From Dryobates pubescens (lineage: Eukaryota > Chordata > Aves > Piciformes > Picidae), in NCBI RefSeq assembly GCF_014839835.1, contig NC_071615.1, positions 2,666,001-2,730,000 of the forward strand: 64,000 nucleotides of DNA, written 5' to 3'. How positions within the stretch are numbered: position 1 is the stretch's first letter; every line of letters starts with the position of its first letter. The notes beneath the pieces are model-generated. The model made no database searches. It was not told where the DNA came from and was given only the letters and a program-made list of their open reading frames with translations. Shown in pieces: positions 23,127 through 35,135 of this stretch. A program made the position numbers and the translations under genes.

Positions 23127-23493
23127 CATCATTGAACTCATCCCTCCTCACTTCTCTGCAAGGGGAGCATCACTGAACCCATCCCTCCTCGCTTCTCTGC
23201 AAGGGGAGCATCACTGAACCCATCCCTCCTCGCTTCTCTGCAAGGGGAGCATCACTGAACTCATCCCTCCTCACTTCTCTGCAAGGGGAGCATCACTGAA
23301 CCCATCCCTCCTCGCTTCTCTGCAAGGGGAGCATCACTGAACTCATCCCTCCTCACTTCTCTGCAAGGGGAGCATCACTGAACCCATCCCTCCTCGCTTC
23401 TCTGCAAGGGGAGCATCACTGAACTCATCCCTCCTCACTTCTCTGCAAGGGGAGCATCACTGAACCCATCCCTCCTCACTTCTCTGCAAGGAG
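23127..23493 (+). repeat. 41-bp minisatellite, nine copies, dimeric higher-order pattern
   Basis: Exact period 41. Units begin CATCACTGAA and end TGCAAGGGGAG. Two variants occur: A (ACTCATCC with CTCAC) and B (CCCATCC with CTCGC). The order is A B B A B A B A and then a B/A hybrid. Copies are otherwise almost identical, so the array is young or homogenised. Confidence 0.97.
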
Positions 23494-23557
23494 CTGCCTT
23501 CTGCTCCTGGGAGCTGATGTCACAGGATCACACAGGATCACACAGGATCACACAGGC

Positions 23558-23822
23558 TCACAGGATGTTAGGGGTTGGAAGGGACCTCTGGAGATCGTTG
23601 AGTCCAACCCCCCTGCCAGAGCAGGACCATAGAATCCAGCACAGGTCACACAGGAACACATCCAGATGGGGCTGGAAAGTCTCTAGAGAAGGAGACTCTA
23701 CAACCTCTCTGGGCAGCCTGCTCCAGGGCTCTGTGACCCTCACAGTGAAGAAATTCCTGCTCATGTTGAGGTGGAACCTCCTGTGCTGGAGTTTATATCC
23801 ATTGCCCCTTGTCCTCCAGTGG
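23558..23822 (-). mobile_element. CR1 LINE 3' fragment
   Basis: The minus strand reads HRRFHLNMSRNFFTVRVTEP then [20 protein letters not shown], with the 3' UTR. It sits about 65 bp after the 41-bp array. Same subfamily as the 15.75 kb copy. Confidence 0.92.
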
Positions 23823-24797
23823 TTGCATCCCATCTGGGAAAGGTCCCTGCCCCACTCTCATTTAGGAAGCACCATCCCTGAGCTGAGAACGAGGAGTCCT
23901 GTGAGTACCCCTCCATCCCCTCCCCATCCCACCAGTTTAAAGGTGCTGACTGAAAGCCTCAGCCCTGGCTGGGCAGCTGGCCAAGCGCGCCGGACGTCCA
24001 AGCTCAGCCGCAGTTCCAGAGGCTGGGATCACACTCCTGGATCGCCAGCCCTTAGGTTGCACCGAGCAACAATCCTGAACCGGGGAAAACACTCCTTAAA
24101 GCTTGCTCCTTCTCCAGTTATTCGCAGCAGGGATAAGTGAGGCCTCATCTATAATCACCTAAACCCATCACATGATTTCATGCTCTCGCAGTACAACAGC
24201 TGAGCACGCTGCAGGATACGCAGCAACCTCCATTGGTGATGCACCATTACACACTTCCCCATTGCAAGCCCTGCTGAAATGCTGCCATCAAATTATTTCA
24301 ACTGATCAAAGCAGGAGGGGAAAGAGAGGGGGGAAAAAAAAGAGAGAGAGCGAATATTAAAGCCCCAGATAACAAATTAATAAGAATAAAAGCATGTAGG
24401 TGAGAATTAAGAAGGCATTAACATTCTGATGGCATCTGCTGCCTAAATTAAACTACAGGGAGAGGGGAGGGGAGGGGGGAAAGAGAGGGGAGGAAAAAAA
24501 AAGAGTTCAGCTGATGCTCAGGATCAGGACAAATAGTTCTCAAATGGAAATTACAGTTTTGGAAATTATGCACCAAAAAAGGATTCAATTTAGGACATTT
24601 CTGCTCTACGAAATTCTCTCTCCAGGTGGGGATCTCAGGCTTGGCTGGAGGGCTCGCAACATCCTGGAGTTGCTCGGTTCCCACGTGCCATGGCAGCACC
24701 AAACTGGCCCACAGGGCAGCTGGGCCAGTGTCTTGTCACCTCTCCAGTCCCTCTGGTGCCCTGTTCCATTCTGGAAGTGGAGCATATGGATATGGTG
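23823..24797. other. Intergenic with GA-rich runs and an AT-rich block
   Basis: Purine runs at 24316-24350 and 24459-24505 flank an AT-rich block (about 24350-24450) with several ATTAA/TTAAT homeodomain-type cores and a GATAA. No gene recognised. Confidence 0.4.
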
Positions 24798-25132
24798 TAT
24801 CACAGTATCACAGTACATTAGAGGTTGGAAGGCACCTCCAGAGATCATCCAGTCCAACCCCCCTGCCAGAGCAGGATCACCTCAGGTAGTCTGCACAGAA
24901 GTGCATCCAGGAGGGTTTTGAAAGGCTCCAGAGAAGGAGACTCCACAGCCTCTCTGGGCAGCCTGCTCCAGTTCTCCATCAGCCTCACTGTAAAGAAGTT
25001 TCTTCTCACGTGGAGTTGAAATCTTCCCTGTTCAAGCTCGTACCTGCCGTTCCTTGTCTGATCACTGTGCGCCGCCCAAAAGAGCTGGGCCCCCTCCACC
25101 TGACACCCACCCCTCAGGTGTGTACACGGTGT
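24798..25132 (-). mobile_element. CR1 LINE 3' fragment
   Basis: The minus strand reads YELEQGRFQLHVRRNFFTVR then [19 protein letters not shown]. 3' tail GTATCACAGTACATTAGAGG on plus. A divergent relative of the 15.75 kb subfamily. Confidence 0.9.
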
Positions 25133-26303
25133 GTGAAAGTGTGGTTCGTTCATGCTGCCATCAGCTGGGGAAAGGAGGAGAAATTAGGCCTGGATGTTGA
25201 AAGGAGCTCAGTGTTAAATGATGTGGATAACTGCAGCTGTAATTTCCATGGGCAGTTACTGTGACAACTACTAGTGAACGTCAGAAGTAGCCGGTTGAGC
25301 ATGTAATGACCAGAGCTATATGCACCATCATGTCTCTTTGGCACACCAAATTAGGTGTGCACACACATTTTGCATACCCCAAAGGGCTCCTACCTCAGCA
25401 GAGAGCCTCAGTTTCACCACACTGAGCCCTGAGCTCAGCAGCTTTGCCGAGCGCAGACGGTTTATGCAACGCAAGGAGCTGGCACAAACTCCATGGCCCA
25501 GGTCGGGATGGATCCTCAGACAGCTAATTAATTTTTACTGCTCCTTTGTGAACTGTAAATTACCCTTCATTTCCTAGATTTCTGTCCCATTTCTTGCTCT
25601 TCTCTCTTGTTGTTTTTTTTTGCCTGCCTTTCTCTAGTGAGGCAGTAAAAGAGGGAAAAGTGCCAGTAATGGGTTCTGGTGGTGATAAAAGCGGCAAAGG
25701 CTCCCTCACACTTTGAACAATGCTCTGCTTATGACCAGAATATAAAGGCAATTGGGTGTCAAGAAAGTGTCCAGAGATAATGACTTTTTCTGGAGGTGGG
25801 AGGATACAAAGGATACTCTTGGAAAAGCAAGGGGGGAGCGGGGGGGACTGTCAGGTCTTGCAGGATAAACACAAGCAAGGCTCTCTCTCGCTGAGGGTTA
25901 CAAACAAGATAAATAATCTCCCCTTAAAGACCAAGTTCATCAGTATTGCCTGCACCAGGCCAGAGGGAAACTGCTTACGATGCTGAACTGCTAACAGCCT
26001 CCTCTCCTTGCTCAGGCAGGAAAGAAGAGCCTCTCTTACAGAAAGAGTGACCTTCAGACCACACACACACACACATCCCCCTGAGTCTTCAGAGAGCAGC
26101 CCCTGAGCAAACGGTGCTGGAGGAAGGATGGGTGATGGGTGGCTTTTTTCCAGTCCTGCCCTGCCCCTCTACAAACACCAAAGCTGCTGATGCTGTTGAA
26201 TGCAGGCAGCACCACCGTGCCAAGGAGAGACCTCCTGCTGTATACAGACCTGCCAAGATGTGGTTCCTGTGGGTGTTCTTTGCTAATGCCACTGTTAGTG
26301 GAG
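25133..26303. other. Intergenic, no gene recognised
   Basis: Unique sequence with a short (CA)n run at about 26060-26076. Confidence 0.35.
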
Positions 26304-26449
26304 TCACCGTCCCTGGAGGTGTTCATAAAGGGACTGGATGTGGCACTTGGTGCCATGGTTTAGTTAGTCATGAGGTGTTGGATGGTAGGTTGGACTTGAT
26401 GATCTTTGAGGTCTTTTCCAACCTTATTGATTCTATGACTCTATGATTC
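26304..26449 (+). mobile_element. CR1 LINE 3' tail
   Basis: Contains GGTGCCATGGTTTAGTTAGT and TTGGACTTGATGATCTTTGA, and ends in GATTCTATGACTCTATGATT, the short terminal repeat. Confidence 0.85.
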
Positions 26450-26705
26450 AATCCAGACTCTCTCCAGACCTGTTACCTTGAGCCACGTGTGGACCAGAGG
26501 CAGAAGCAGCTGTAAGGAAGAGATCATGACACACCTGAGATGAACTTTGCACAGGCTCTGCTGGAATTCAGGACAGCTTCAGCACGGTGAGAATCACTTC
26601 ACCCTTGTGTCAGGACCCCAAGGTTTGCACTAAATCCATGAATCACTACAAGGCATTACTGGAATTTGGTTGCATCTAACCAAATGCTCTCTTCATTGTG
26701 ACCTT

Positions 26706-27034
26706 CCAGTATCTGAAGGGGGCTCCAAGAAAGCTGGGGAGAGACTTTTGAGGGTGTCAGGGAGTGATAGGACTGGGGGAGAATGGAACAAAACTAGGAA
26801 TGGGTAGATTCAGATTGGATGTTAGGAAGAAGTTCTTCCCCATGAGGCTGGTGAGAGCCTGGCACAGGTTGCCCAGGGAGGCGGTGGAAGCCTCATGCCT
26901 GGAGGTTTTTAAGACCAGGCTGGATGTGGCTCCGGGCAACCTGATCTAGTGTGAGGTGTCCCTACCCCTGGCAGGGGGTTGGAAGTACATGATCCTTGAG
27001 GTCCTTTCCAACCCTAACAGTTCTATGACTCTCT
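26706..27034 (+). mobile_element. CR1 LINE 3' fragment
   Basis: The ORF2 C-terminus reads [20 protein letters not shown] then [20 protein letters not shown], with the 3' UTR. Same subfamily as the 8.48 and 30.0 kb copies. Confidence 0.92.
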
Positions 27035-27039
27035 GGCCA

Positions 27040-28080
27040 CAAGAACACACAGAAGATCTCCAGGTCCATGCTGTTGGGACGCTGCAGGCGTGAGAGCACC
27101 GCGCTGCTGGGCTGCGCTTCTGGGGCCTTCGGCGTGGCAGGGACTTCCATTGCAAAACACCACATTCCTCAGCTCTGACAGAGCCTCTTTTATCTCAGCT
27201 GCAGATTCCTGAGTCAAAACCTGCTGCCAGATGACTGTGCACAGCAGAGTTAATGGCCACAAAACCTGAGCTTCTCTTGCCTCAAGTCATTTACCCTGGG
27301 TATCAATGACGTTATCGTGTTCAGCCCGTATTTACTACAGCTCCGAACTGATTCAGAGAAAGCTGGAGCGCAGGATTAATCATTCCTCCTGGGAATGCTG
27401 CAAATGGAGAGCAGAACGGACTTCCAAATTAGGTATCTGAAAGTCCTGCATCTCCCAGGAGAGCCTCATTACATCTCCCTACTCCTTCTAATGGAATCTA
27501 TAGTATGTGAGCATGGCTTTGCCTCCCACAAAGCCCTCCCTGCATAATTAGCCCCAGCTCAGCTTGCTGCTCTCTGGAATGGCTGGAGAACCACTTTTCT
27601 TCAGGCTAGTGAGATGTAAAGAGGAAATGCTTATTGCAAAGTGCAAGTCAACCACAGCCAGTAGGTCTGGGCCATGGTGGAGGGAAACAGAAATGGCTTC
27701 TTCTTCTTTCTTTCTTTTTTTTTTTCCTCTGGCCTCAGAAATAGAACTCACTAAAAATAGCAGTTCCTCAGGAACAAGACTGCCTGAAAATAGCTGTTTC
27801 TCAGGAGCAGGGCTGGCTGCTTCTGAAAGAAGTAGCTATTAATGTATAATTGTCCCTGAGGCTGGTTTCTGAGAAAATGCTGTACATACAGAGGGCTGTA
27901 AAGAGATTTGCTCACAGGCAGCAGACACAGGCAGCCCTCTCCTCTCGGAGGTCCTGTCAACTCCCAGCCGCTCACGCAAGTGCATGTGGTTCGCTCAGCT
28001 GAGGCACAGCCAGATCCAGCCCAGCACTGGGAGGTATTTTCCTCTGCACTGGTTGAAGCAGTGCTCTGGGATGCTCCTAT
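27040..28080. other. Intergenic, no gene recognised
   Basis: Unique sequence. A small internal repeat of CAG/CTG-like phrases (AGCAGTTCCTCAGGAACAAG and AGCTGTTTCTCAGGAGCAGG) lies at 27.76-27.81 kb. Confidence 0.35.
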
Positions 28081-28082
28081 GA

Positions 28083-28552
28083 TCATAGAATCATAGAATG
28101 GTCCAGGCCAGAAGGGACCTCCAAAGCTCATCCAGTCCGACCTCCCCACAGTCAGCAGGGACATCCCCAACAAGATCAGGTTGCCCAGGGTTGAGGCTCC
28201 ATCTCCAGGGATGGAGCCTCAACCACCTCCCTGGGCAACCTATTCCATGTTCCACCACCTTCATAGAGAAGAACAACTTCCTGATGTTCAGTGTAAATCT
28301 GCCCTTCTCTAGTTTGAAGCCATTGCCCCTGGTTCTGTCACAGCAGGCTTTTGCAAACAGTCTCTCTCCATCCTTCCTGTAGCCCCCTTCAGGTACTGGC
28401 AGGCTGCTGTTAGGTCCTCCCAGAGCCTCCTCTCCTCCAGGCTGAACATCCCCAGCTTGTCCTTTTAGCAGAGGTGCTCCAACCCCCTGATCATTTTCGT
28501 GGCCCTCCTCTGGACACCCCCCTGATCATTTTCATGGCCCTCCTCTAGACCA
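28083..28552 (-). mobile_element. CR1 LINE 3' fragment with internal 35-bp duplication
   Basis: The tail on plus reads ATAGAATCATAGAATGGTCC, and the UTR includes CCCCACAGTCAGCAGGGACA. Related to the copy at 63.4 kb. The far end carries two tandem 35-bp copies (28483-28517 and 28518-28552) of CCTGATCATTTTC plus TGGCCCTCCTCT. Confidence 0.9.
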
Positions 28553-29984
28553 CTAAATGACAAAGCCTACACTGCTTCTTCTCCCAGCACTGGGGAAATC
28601 TTAAAAGCTGGAGCCAGCTTGGAAGCTCCAGTGGCTCTCTTGCCACAGGAGGCCCAAGAACTTGGTTGAATTGCAGGTTGTTCAATCTACTTCCAATTTC
28701 CTGCTCTACTCAGCACTTGGGAGCTTTCTCACACAGATGCTGCAGGGCAATAAATCTTCTGAAGAATGGCCCTACGTTTCTCCCACTATGGTGTTGTCTT
28801 ATAATGAGGAGAGACAAATTGCTCGTGAGACTGCTTGATTGGTTCGTTATTCCCTAAGATGTCTCACTCATCCCTCTCTTATCACCATGGGTTCAACAGC
28901 TCATTTCTTGTGGCTTCTTTTTCTTTCCTGGCACAGCCAGCTGATATCTGCACAGAGCCATTCTCCTCCTCTTCTTCTCCCCTTAAGGAAAACTCCAGCT
29001 GGGCAAAAGAAGCAGAGATTATGAAAGGCCCAGAAAAGGCAAATCTTGCAAAGCAGCAGCTTTAAGGACATGTTGGTGCAGATGAACTACAGGGGATGCT
29101 GACTAATTGTTGCCACCACTTCAGTCCCCCCAACACCAGTGCCAGAAGCCACAGCACCCTCTGCTGAGAGCATCCTTGGATCCCAAAGGCTGGGTAAGAC
29201 CAGGCTGTGTCATCACTGGATGGAAATCTATAGGCTGCTGCTTGCAGGCTCTGCTTTTTAAGTGCTGCTTCAAGTTTTATCTCTCCTCTGTTCACTGGTG
29301 ATCTGATGTTCCAGTGCTCTGATAACAGGAGGAGCAGCTTGCTGAAGGAAGTGAAAAGCTGAGGTCCTAGCCACTGAGTAGCCCAAGGCAGATGTTTTAG
29401 CTCAGGAAATAATCTTTTCCCTCTCTCTCTCTCTCTCTTTTTTTTTTTTTCCCCTGATTGAATTCCAACAAAATAAAAGGGTTGTCTGCTTGCCATGACA
29501 GCAGGCTGCAGTTTTCATTACAGAAGCTACCTTTAGATCCATGGGGAGGCTTCCACCGTGGCGTGCAACACAGACAGGCATTTCCCAGACTTCGATTTAA
29601 CCTCATTTGCTCAGGAGAGAGCATCCAGAGGAAGTGCAGCCAGGCTGCTTCCACATCCCCACAGCTGTGGGAAACTTGTTAAACATAAAATAGATGGTGC
29701 CAGAAAACTGGTGCCTGACTTGGTGTCCATCCCCCTGCCACAGAGCCCTGCCAGTTAGCCATGCTGTTAACTCAGCTTTCCCTTCCCTATTGCCAAGTGG
29801 TGTTGTTATATAATCTAAACTGCAGACACAGAGGGAAAGATCTATAAAACACAGAGGAAAGATCTATAAAATACAGATAGAAGGCCTCTACTCCTTGCCT
29901 TGTTATTTTGCTAAGGTTTCCAAAAATGCCTTGGGACTCCCAAATCAAATAGCCCATGAAAGACAAAGAGCTTGGCAAAATTGC
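28553..29984. other. Intergenic, no gene recognised
   Basis: Unique sequence with a (CT)n/(T)n run at 29420-29452 and a small direct repeat (GAAAGATCTATAAAA) at 29.84-29.87 kb. Confidence 0.35.
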
Positions 29985-30660
29985 TGCTGGATGGTGCTGG
30001 TGGATGAGAAGCTCAACATGAGCCAGCAGTGAGCACTTGCAGCCCAGAAAGCCAACCACATCCTGGGCTGCAGCAAGAAAAGCAGAGCCAGCAGGTCAAG
30101 GGAGGTGATTCTCCCCCTCTACTCCACTCTGGTGAGACCCCACCTGGAGCACTGTGTCCAGTTCTGGAGCCCCTAGGACAGGAAGGATCTGGAGGTGCTG
30201 GAAGGTGTCCAGAGAAGGGCCACGAGGATGAGCAGAGGGCTGGAGCTGCTCTGCTGTGAGGACAGACTGAGGGAGTTGGGGCTGTGCAGTCTGGAGAAGA
30301 GAAGGCTCCAAGGAGACCTAATTGTGGCCTTCCAGGATCTGAAGGGGGCTACAAGAAAGCTGGGGAGGGACTTTTGAGGGTGTCAGGGAGTGATAGGACT
30401 GGGGGGGATGGAGCAGAACTAGAAATGGGTAGCTTCAGATTGGATCTTAGGAAGAAGTTGTTCCCCATGAGGGAGGTGAGAGACTGGCACAGGTTGCCCA
30501 GGGAGGTGGTGGAAGCCTCATCCCTGGAGGTTTTCAAGACCAGGCTGGATGTGGCTCTGGGAAACCTGCTATAGTGTGAGGTGTCCCTGCCCCTGGCATG
30601 GGACTTGGAACTGGCTGATCCTTGAGGTCCCTTCCAACCCTGACAGTTCTATGATTCTAT
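29985..30660 (+). mobile_element. CR1 LINE fragment, about 0.68 kb
   Basis: Covers much of the RT C-terminus ([40 protein letters not shown]) and the 3' UTR, ending in GTTCTATGATTCTATTAT. Reading frame changes show decay. Confidence 0.94.
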
Positions 30661-32370
30661 TATAGCAGCAGGGAGAGGATTTTTCCTTTTTCTTCAGCTC
30701 AGCTCAGTTTGATTAAAGCAGCAGTTTGCAGCAGCCATCATACAGTGCTCATTAAAAGGAAAAACCAACCCCAAACCCTCTACATTTGTCTAGCATTTAT
30801 TATCCAAGGATCTCCTTGTGTTTTACAAAATGTAATTAATTAAACTTTACAGCTCCCCCCGGAGAAGGATAAGGAAAATGGAGAGTTGCCTTAATCCATC
30901 AGTGAACTGCAGCAGGCTGGGTTAGAGGAAAGCAGCTGTTCAGCAGCACACAGCAGCAGCAGCAGCAGGACTAGAGGAGAAGGTCTCCAGGCAAAGTCAC
31001 CCAGGGAATGTGCCGTGCACCTCGTGTTTGCCCCAACTGTGCACTTCCACATGCCAGCCCTTGCAGATTAGAGGGCGATTTTTTTCACCCCCCACCTATC
31101 AGCCACAGGCTTATAGCTGAGATACCTGGCGGTGCAACGTGCCACCTCCTTAATCCCCAGCACTGCTGGAGACCAGGGGCAGTCACAACCCTGCCCAGAG
31201 CGGAGGGAAGCAGAAGACAGCAAGCCCGACAGCTACAAATTGCACCTCCCAGCACTGGAATGCTGTGCAAGCTGGTGCTTAAAGTGCAGGGAGGGTAAAG
31301 TCCTCTTAATCCCCTCGCTTACTTCCCTCTCCCCTCCCCATCAGTAAATCCACACCTGTTAAAGGTCACCCTGAAATGAAATACACTTGAACACATCCTG
31401 CTACAGCTTGGCTCCCCCCAGCCCAGCCCGCAGCAGTCCCTCCCAGTGCACGCTGCAGAGCAGGGGAGCGCCAGGGGCTGCCCATGTGCCCAGCACGGCT
31501 GAAACCCCACCCCGCTCCTAGCTGATCTTTAGAGAGGAATCTCTTCCTCGCCCTGGCTGTGAGCTCCTTTCTTGCCAAGTGTATAGGATAACATGGCCTC
31601 TGGGCAAGCCTGGTCAGACAGGTCTGTTGTGGCACTTGCAAACAGCTGGAATTTGAGCTGGTGCAAGCTGGGAAGGGGGGTGCCAAGCAATGCTATTCCT
31701 GAGTGAAGCATGACAACAAAAACACAGAGGTATGTGGCAGGGGAGAGTGATGCTAAGGAACACGTTTGCATCCCCGAGTGATGCTAAGGAACACGTTTGC
31801 ATCCCCACTGCACCACAGAGGAGCACTGGGGGAAAGGAGAGCAGATGGAGGAGGAGCAGGGACCTCACCAGCTCATCACACATCAACTAACCAAGCACAG
31901 CCATGAACCCTGCCACGGTGACTGCAGCTGCTGACTGAAGAGAGGTAGGGGCTGGCTCTCTGGGTGTGAGGTTGCCCAGATGGAGGGCCTGGACTGTGTG
32001 TATAGTGAGAGACAATTTGCTGGTGAGGGCTGAGCTGTGGCTCTGCCATCACAGCCCTACAAACCTCCTGGTTCCTTTGTGACTTCCAAGAAGACCAAGC
32101 TCAGCCCCTGGCAAAAACCAAAACAGAAGAACAAGGTATAAATGAAAATGTTGTGCTTCCTGGCTCCTAAGCACTTAGTTCCCTCTGATGTCTCTTCACT
32201 ATCACATGCTAAGTGACTGCAGCCATCAGGAAGAAAGAGACATCCATGGAGATAAGCCCCTGCAGAAGCACACAGTGGGGAGCTGCAGTGGGTTGTACTG
32301 GTGACTGGCTGTGACCTAAGATCTGCAGGAGGAAACATCAGTGGCCATCTCCACTGGGCAGTGGAAGTGA
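30661..32370. other. Intergenic, no gene recognised
   Basis: Contains an AT-rich, TE-free block (30.69-30.86 kb), a (CAG)n run (30.95 kb) and a perfect 31-bp tandem duplication (31.75 kb). Confidence 0.4.
31745..31806 (+). repeat. Perfect 31-bp tandem duplication
   Basis: Two identical adjacent copies begin GAGTGATGCTAAGGAACACG and end in TTTGCATCCCC. No differences are seen, so the duplication is recent. Confidence 0.95.
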
Positions 32371-32377
32371 CAATGTG

Positions 32378-32968
32378 TGTTCACAGCCCAGAGAGCCAAC
32401 TCTCTGCTGGGCTGAGTCACAAAAAGCATGGCCATGGTCAAGGGAGGGGATTCTGCCCCTCTATTCCACTGTGGTGACCCCCTACCTGGAGTAAGTACTG
32501 TGTCCAGCTCTGGGGCTAAAAGCATAAGGACACAGATCTGCTCAAGCAGGTCCAGAGCAAGACTCAATGATGCACCTCCCCTGTGAGGACAGGCTGAGAG
32601 AGCTGAGGCTGCCTGGAGTGGAGAAGGCTCCAGGGAAACTTTATTGTTGTCTTTAAGTGCTTAAAGGGGCTATAAGAAAGATGAAGAGGGACTGTTTATC
32701 AGTAGTGATAGGGTGAGGGATAAAGGTTTCAGACTGAAAGAAGGTAGATTTAGATTAGGTATTAGGAAGAAATTCTTTACTATGAGAGTGGTGAGGCACT
32801 GGAGCTGGCTGCCCAGAGAGGCTGTGGATGCCCCATCCCTGGATGTGTTCAAGGTCAGGTTGTGTGGGGCTTTCAGCAACCTGGTCTCATGGAAGATGTT
32901 CCTGCCTGTGGCTGAGGGCTGGATCTTTAAGGTCCTTTCCAATCCAAACCATTCTATGGTTCTATGAT
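32378..32968 (+). mobile_element. CR1 LINE fragment
   Basis: Decayed RT C-terminus, then KEGRFRLGIRKKFFTMRVVR and HWSWLPREAVDAPSLDVF, then the 3' tail ACCATTCTATGGTTCTATGA. Confidence 0.92.
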
Positions 32969-34099
32969 AACATCCCAAACCCAACAGTGGTTTTTGGTCT
33001 GAATCAGACCCATGTCAGCAACTGAGCTTGTTCCAAGACAGGAGGATAGCAGAGGGAGAATAGCCATGGACTGCTTCAGCTGGGAAGGTCAGATGGACAA
33101 TTTCCACACCAGGCTGTGAAAGTGATGAATGCTTCCACCAGATGTAAATGTGGGAAGGGAGGAAATGTACAAAGACTGTGCAGGAGGAACCGACAGTGGC
33201 TTCAAAGATGGTTACAAGGTGATTTTTTTTTTAAGCCTCTGTCACACTATTTAATTAGTCTCCCAATCCTCCCCCTGATAATCTGAGGCCCATTTGTGCA
33301 GCCCTCCTGCTGGGCCACTCACACTTCCCCAGGCAGACACTCTGATGGGATGGCATTCATCACACCAATCTTCCCCACGCTCACGAAGGCAGCTCTGCTG
33401 GCACAGATGGCAGAGGTGTTCAGCCCTGCCCTCCTGGGCTGATACCACTGTCTCTTTCCCAGTGGGTGCATTTTAGCATAAAGGAACTGGGGTTTTTTTG
33501 CTGGTCTCTGGGTTTGTTTTCATGGCTGTCTATGGCAGCCTCAGATCCAGCTGTCACTGTAGCACATTTACCTCGCTGAAAATCCCTGCCTTGGTTTTGC
33601 AAGTGTTTTAATTAACCTGCATTATTTTTCCCCAACACTTTACTACTGATAGCATGTAATTATCTCCCCACTGGTATATATTTAGCTAACCAGCAGGCTG
33701 ATCAAAGACCTCCAAAAGGAGGTACTTTTGCAACTAACGTTGGAGACAAGCAAAGGCCAAGATAGGACCAGAGGAGGAGGAGGAGGAGGAGGAAGGAATT
33801 CCCCCTCCCCAGTTCTAAGCACACAGCTCAAATTTCTCCACTTGAAGAGATAATCATAACATTAACTTACACATTTCACCAGAGGAGCACAAAGATGCAG
33901 CAATCCTCAAGTGCTGTGAAGGAGAAAAGAGCTACGTGGATGCGAAACCATTAATCACTGGTAAGCGATCTCCTCTGGGAAGTGTTTTTGAGGTTGACTA
34001 AGGAAAATGGCTCTGCAACAACACAGAGCAAGCAGCCCTGCTTGCAGCCATAGGTTAGCTCTCTCCACTGCTTTTTCTGGCTCAGTCCCTACATATTAG
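32969..34099. other. Intergenic, no gene recognised
   Basis: Unique sequence with a (GGA)n run at 33771-33792. Nothing else assignable. Confidence 0.35.
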
Positions 34100-34211
34100 A
34101 CCAGCAGCCTGATCTGGTTGAGGATGTCCCTGCTTACTGCAGTGGCGCTGAACTAGGTGACCTCAAGAGGTCCCTTCCAACCCGGAGCATTCTCTGTGTG
34201 TCTGTGATTAT
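34100..34211 (+). mobile_element. CR1 LINE 3' tail remnant
   Basis: Contains AGCCTGATCTGGTTGAGGAT, GGTCCCTTCCAACCC and a degenerate terminal repeat. Confidence 0.7.
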
Positions 34212-34357
34212 TATCTCTGCAAGGCAACTCAACCATTTTCCTGAGGAAGTCTGGCCATGGAAGGGCTTCCAAACTCCACACCCCTTTCTCATCCTCTTCA
34301 GCTAGAGAGTCTGGTTTCCACTGCAGACACAATTTTGGACAACCTATGCTGAGCAGC

Positions 34358-34398
34358 CGCCCTGCTCTGCCCTGCCCTGCCCTGCCCTGCCCTGCTCT
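34358..34398 (+). repeat. (CCCTG)n pentanucleotide microsatellite
   Basis: About seven units of CCCTG, with CTCTG interruptions at both ends. Confidence 0.9.
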
Positions 34399-34591
34399 CA
34401 CCACATCAAACTGGTCACACAATTTACAGAGACTGGAAGAAGCTCCATGGGGCAGTAACTTCTCTCCAAATTACTGGCTGATAAAACGTGCAGCTCACTC
34501 CATGCACTTCTCTCTGGAAGGGCTGGTAGTCCACAGTTTTCCTTTCTCCTTGATGGCTGCAGCTGCTTAACTTGTGATCACAGTGTGCTCA

Positions 34592-35135
34592 CAGGATGCT
34601 AGGGGTTGGAAGAGACCTCTGGAGATCATTGAGTCCAACCCCCCTGCCAGAGCAGGAGCATAGAATCCAGCACAGGTCACACAGGAATGCATCCAGGTGG
34701 GTCCTGAAAGTCTCCAGAGCAGGAGACTCCACAACCCCTTTGGGCAGCCTGTTCCAATGCTCTGTGACCCTCACAGTGAAGAAGTTCCTCCTCATGGTGA
34801 GGTGGAGCTTCCTGTGCTGGAATTTATATCCATTGCCCCTTGTCCAATGCCAGGGTGCAAGTGAGCAGAGCCTGTCCCCTCCCTCTTGATCCCCAGCCCT
34901 CAGATATTTATAAACATTGATTAAATCCCCTCTCAGTCTTCTCCAAGGGCCCTCAGCCTCTCCTCATAGGGCAGTGCTCCACTCCCTTCATCGTCCTCAT
35001 AGTCCTCTGTTGGACTCTCTCTCATAGATCCCTGTCCCTCTTGAACTGGGGAGCCCAAAACTGGATGCAATACTCCAGACTGATGAGGAGACATCTGTCT
35101 GAGGATGGAGTTGAGGAGCCAAGAAGCATCCTATG
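34592..35135 (-). mobile_element. CR1 LINE 3' fragment
   Basis: The minus strand reads MRRNFFTVRVTEHWNRLPKG then VVESPALETFRTHLDAFLCD. It continues into decayed RT sequence. Close to the 15.75 kb copy. Confidence 0.93.
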
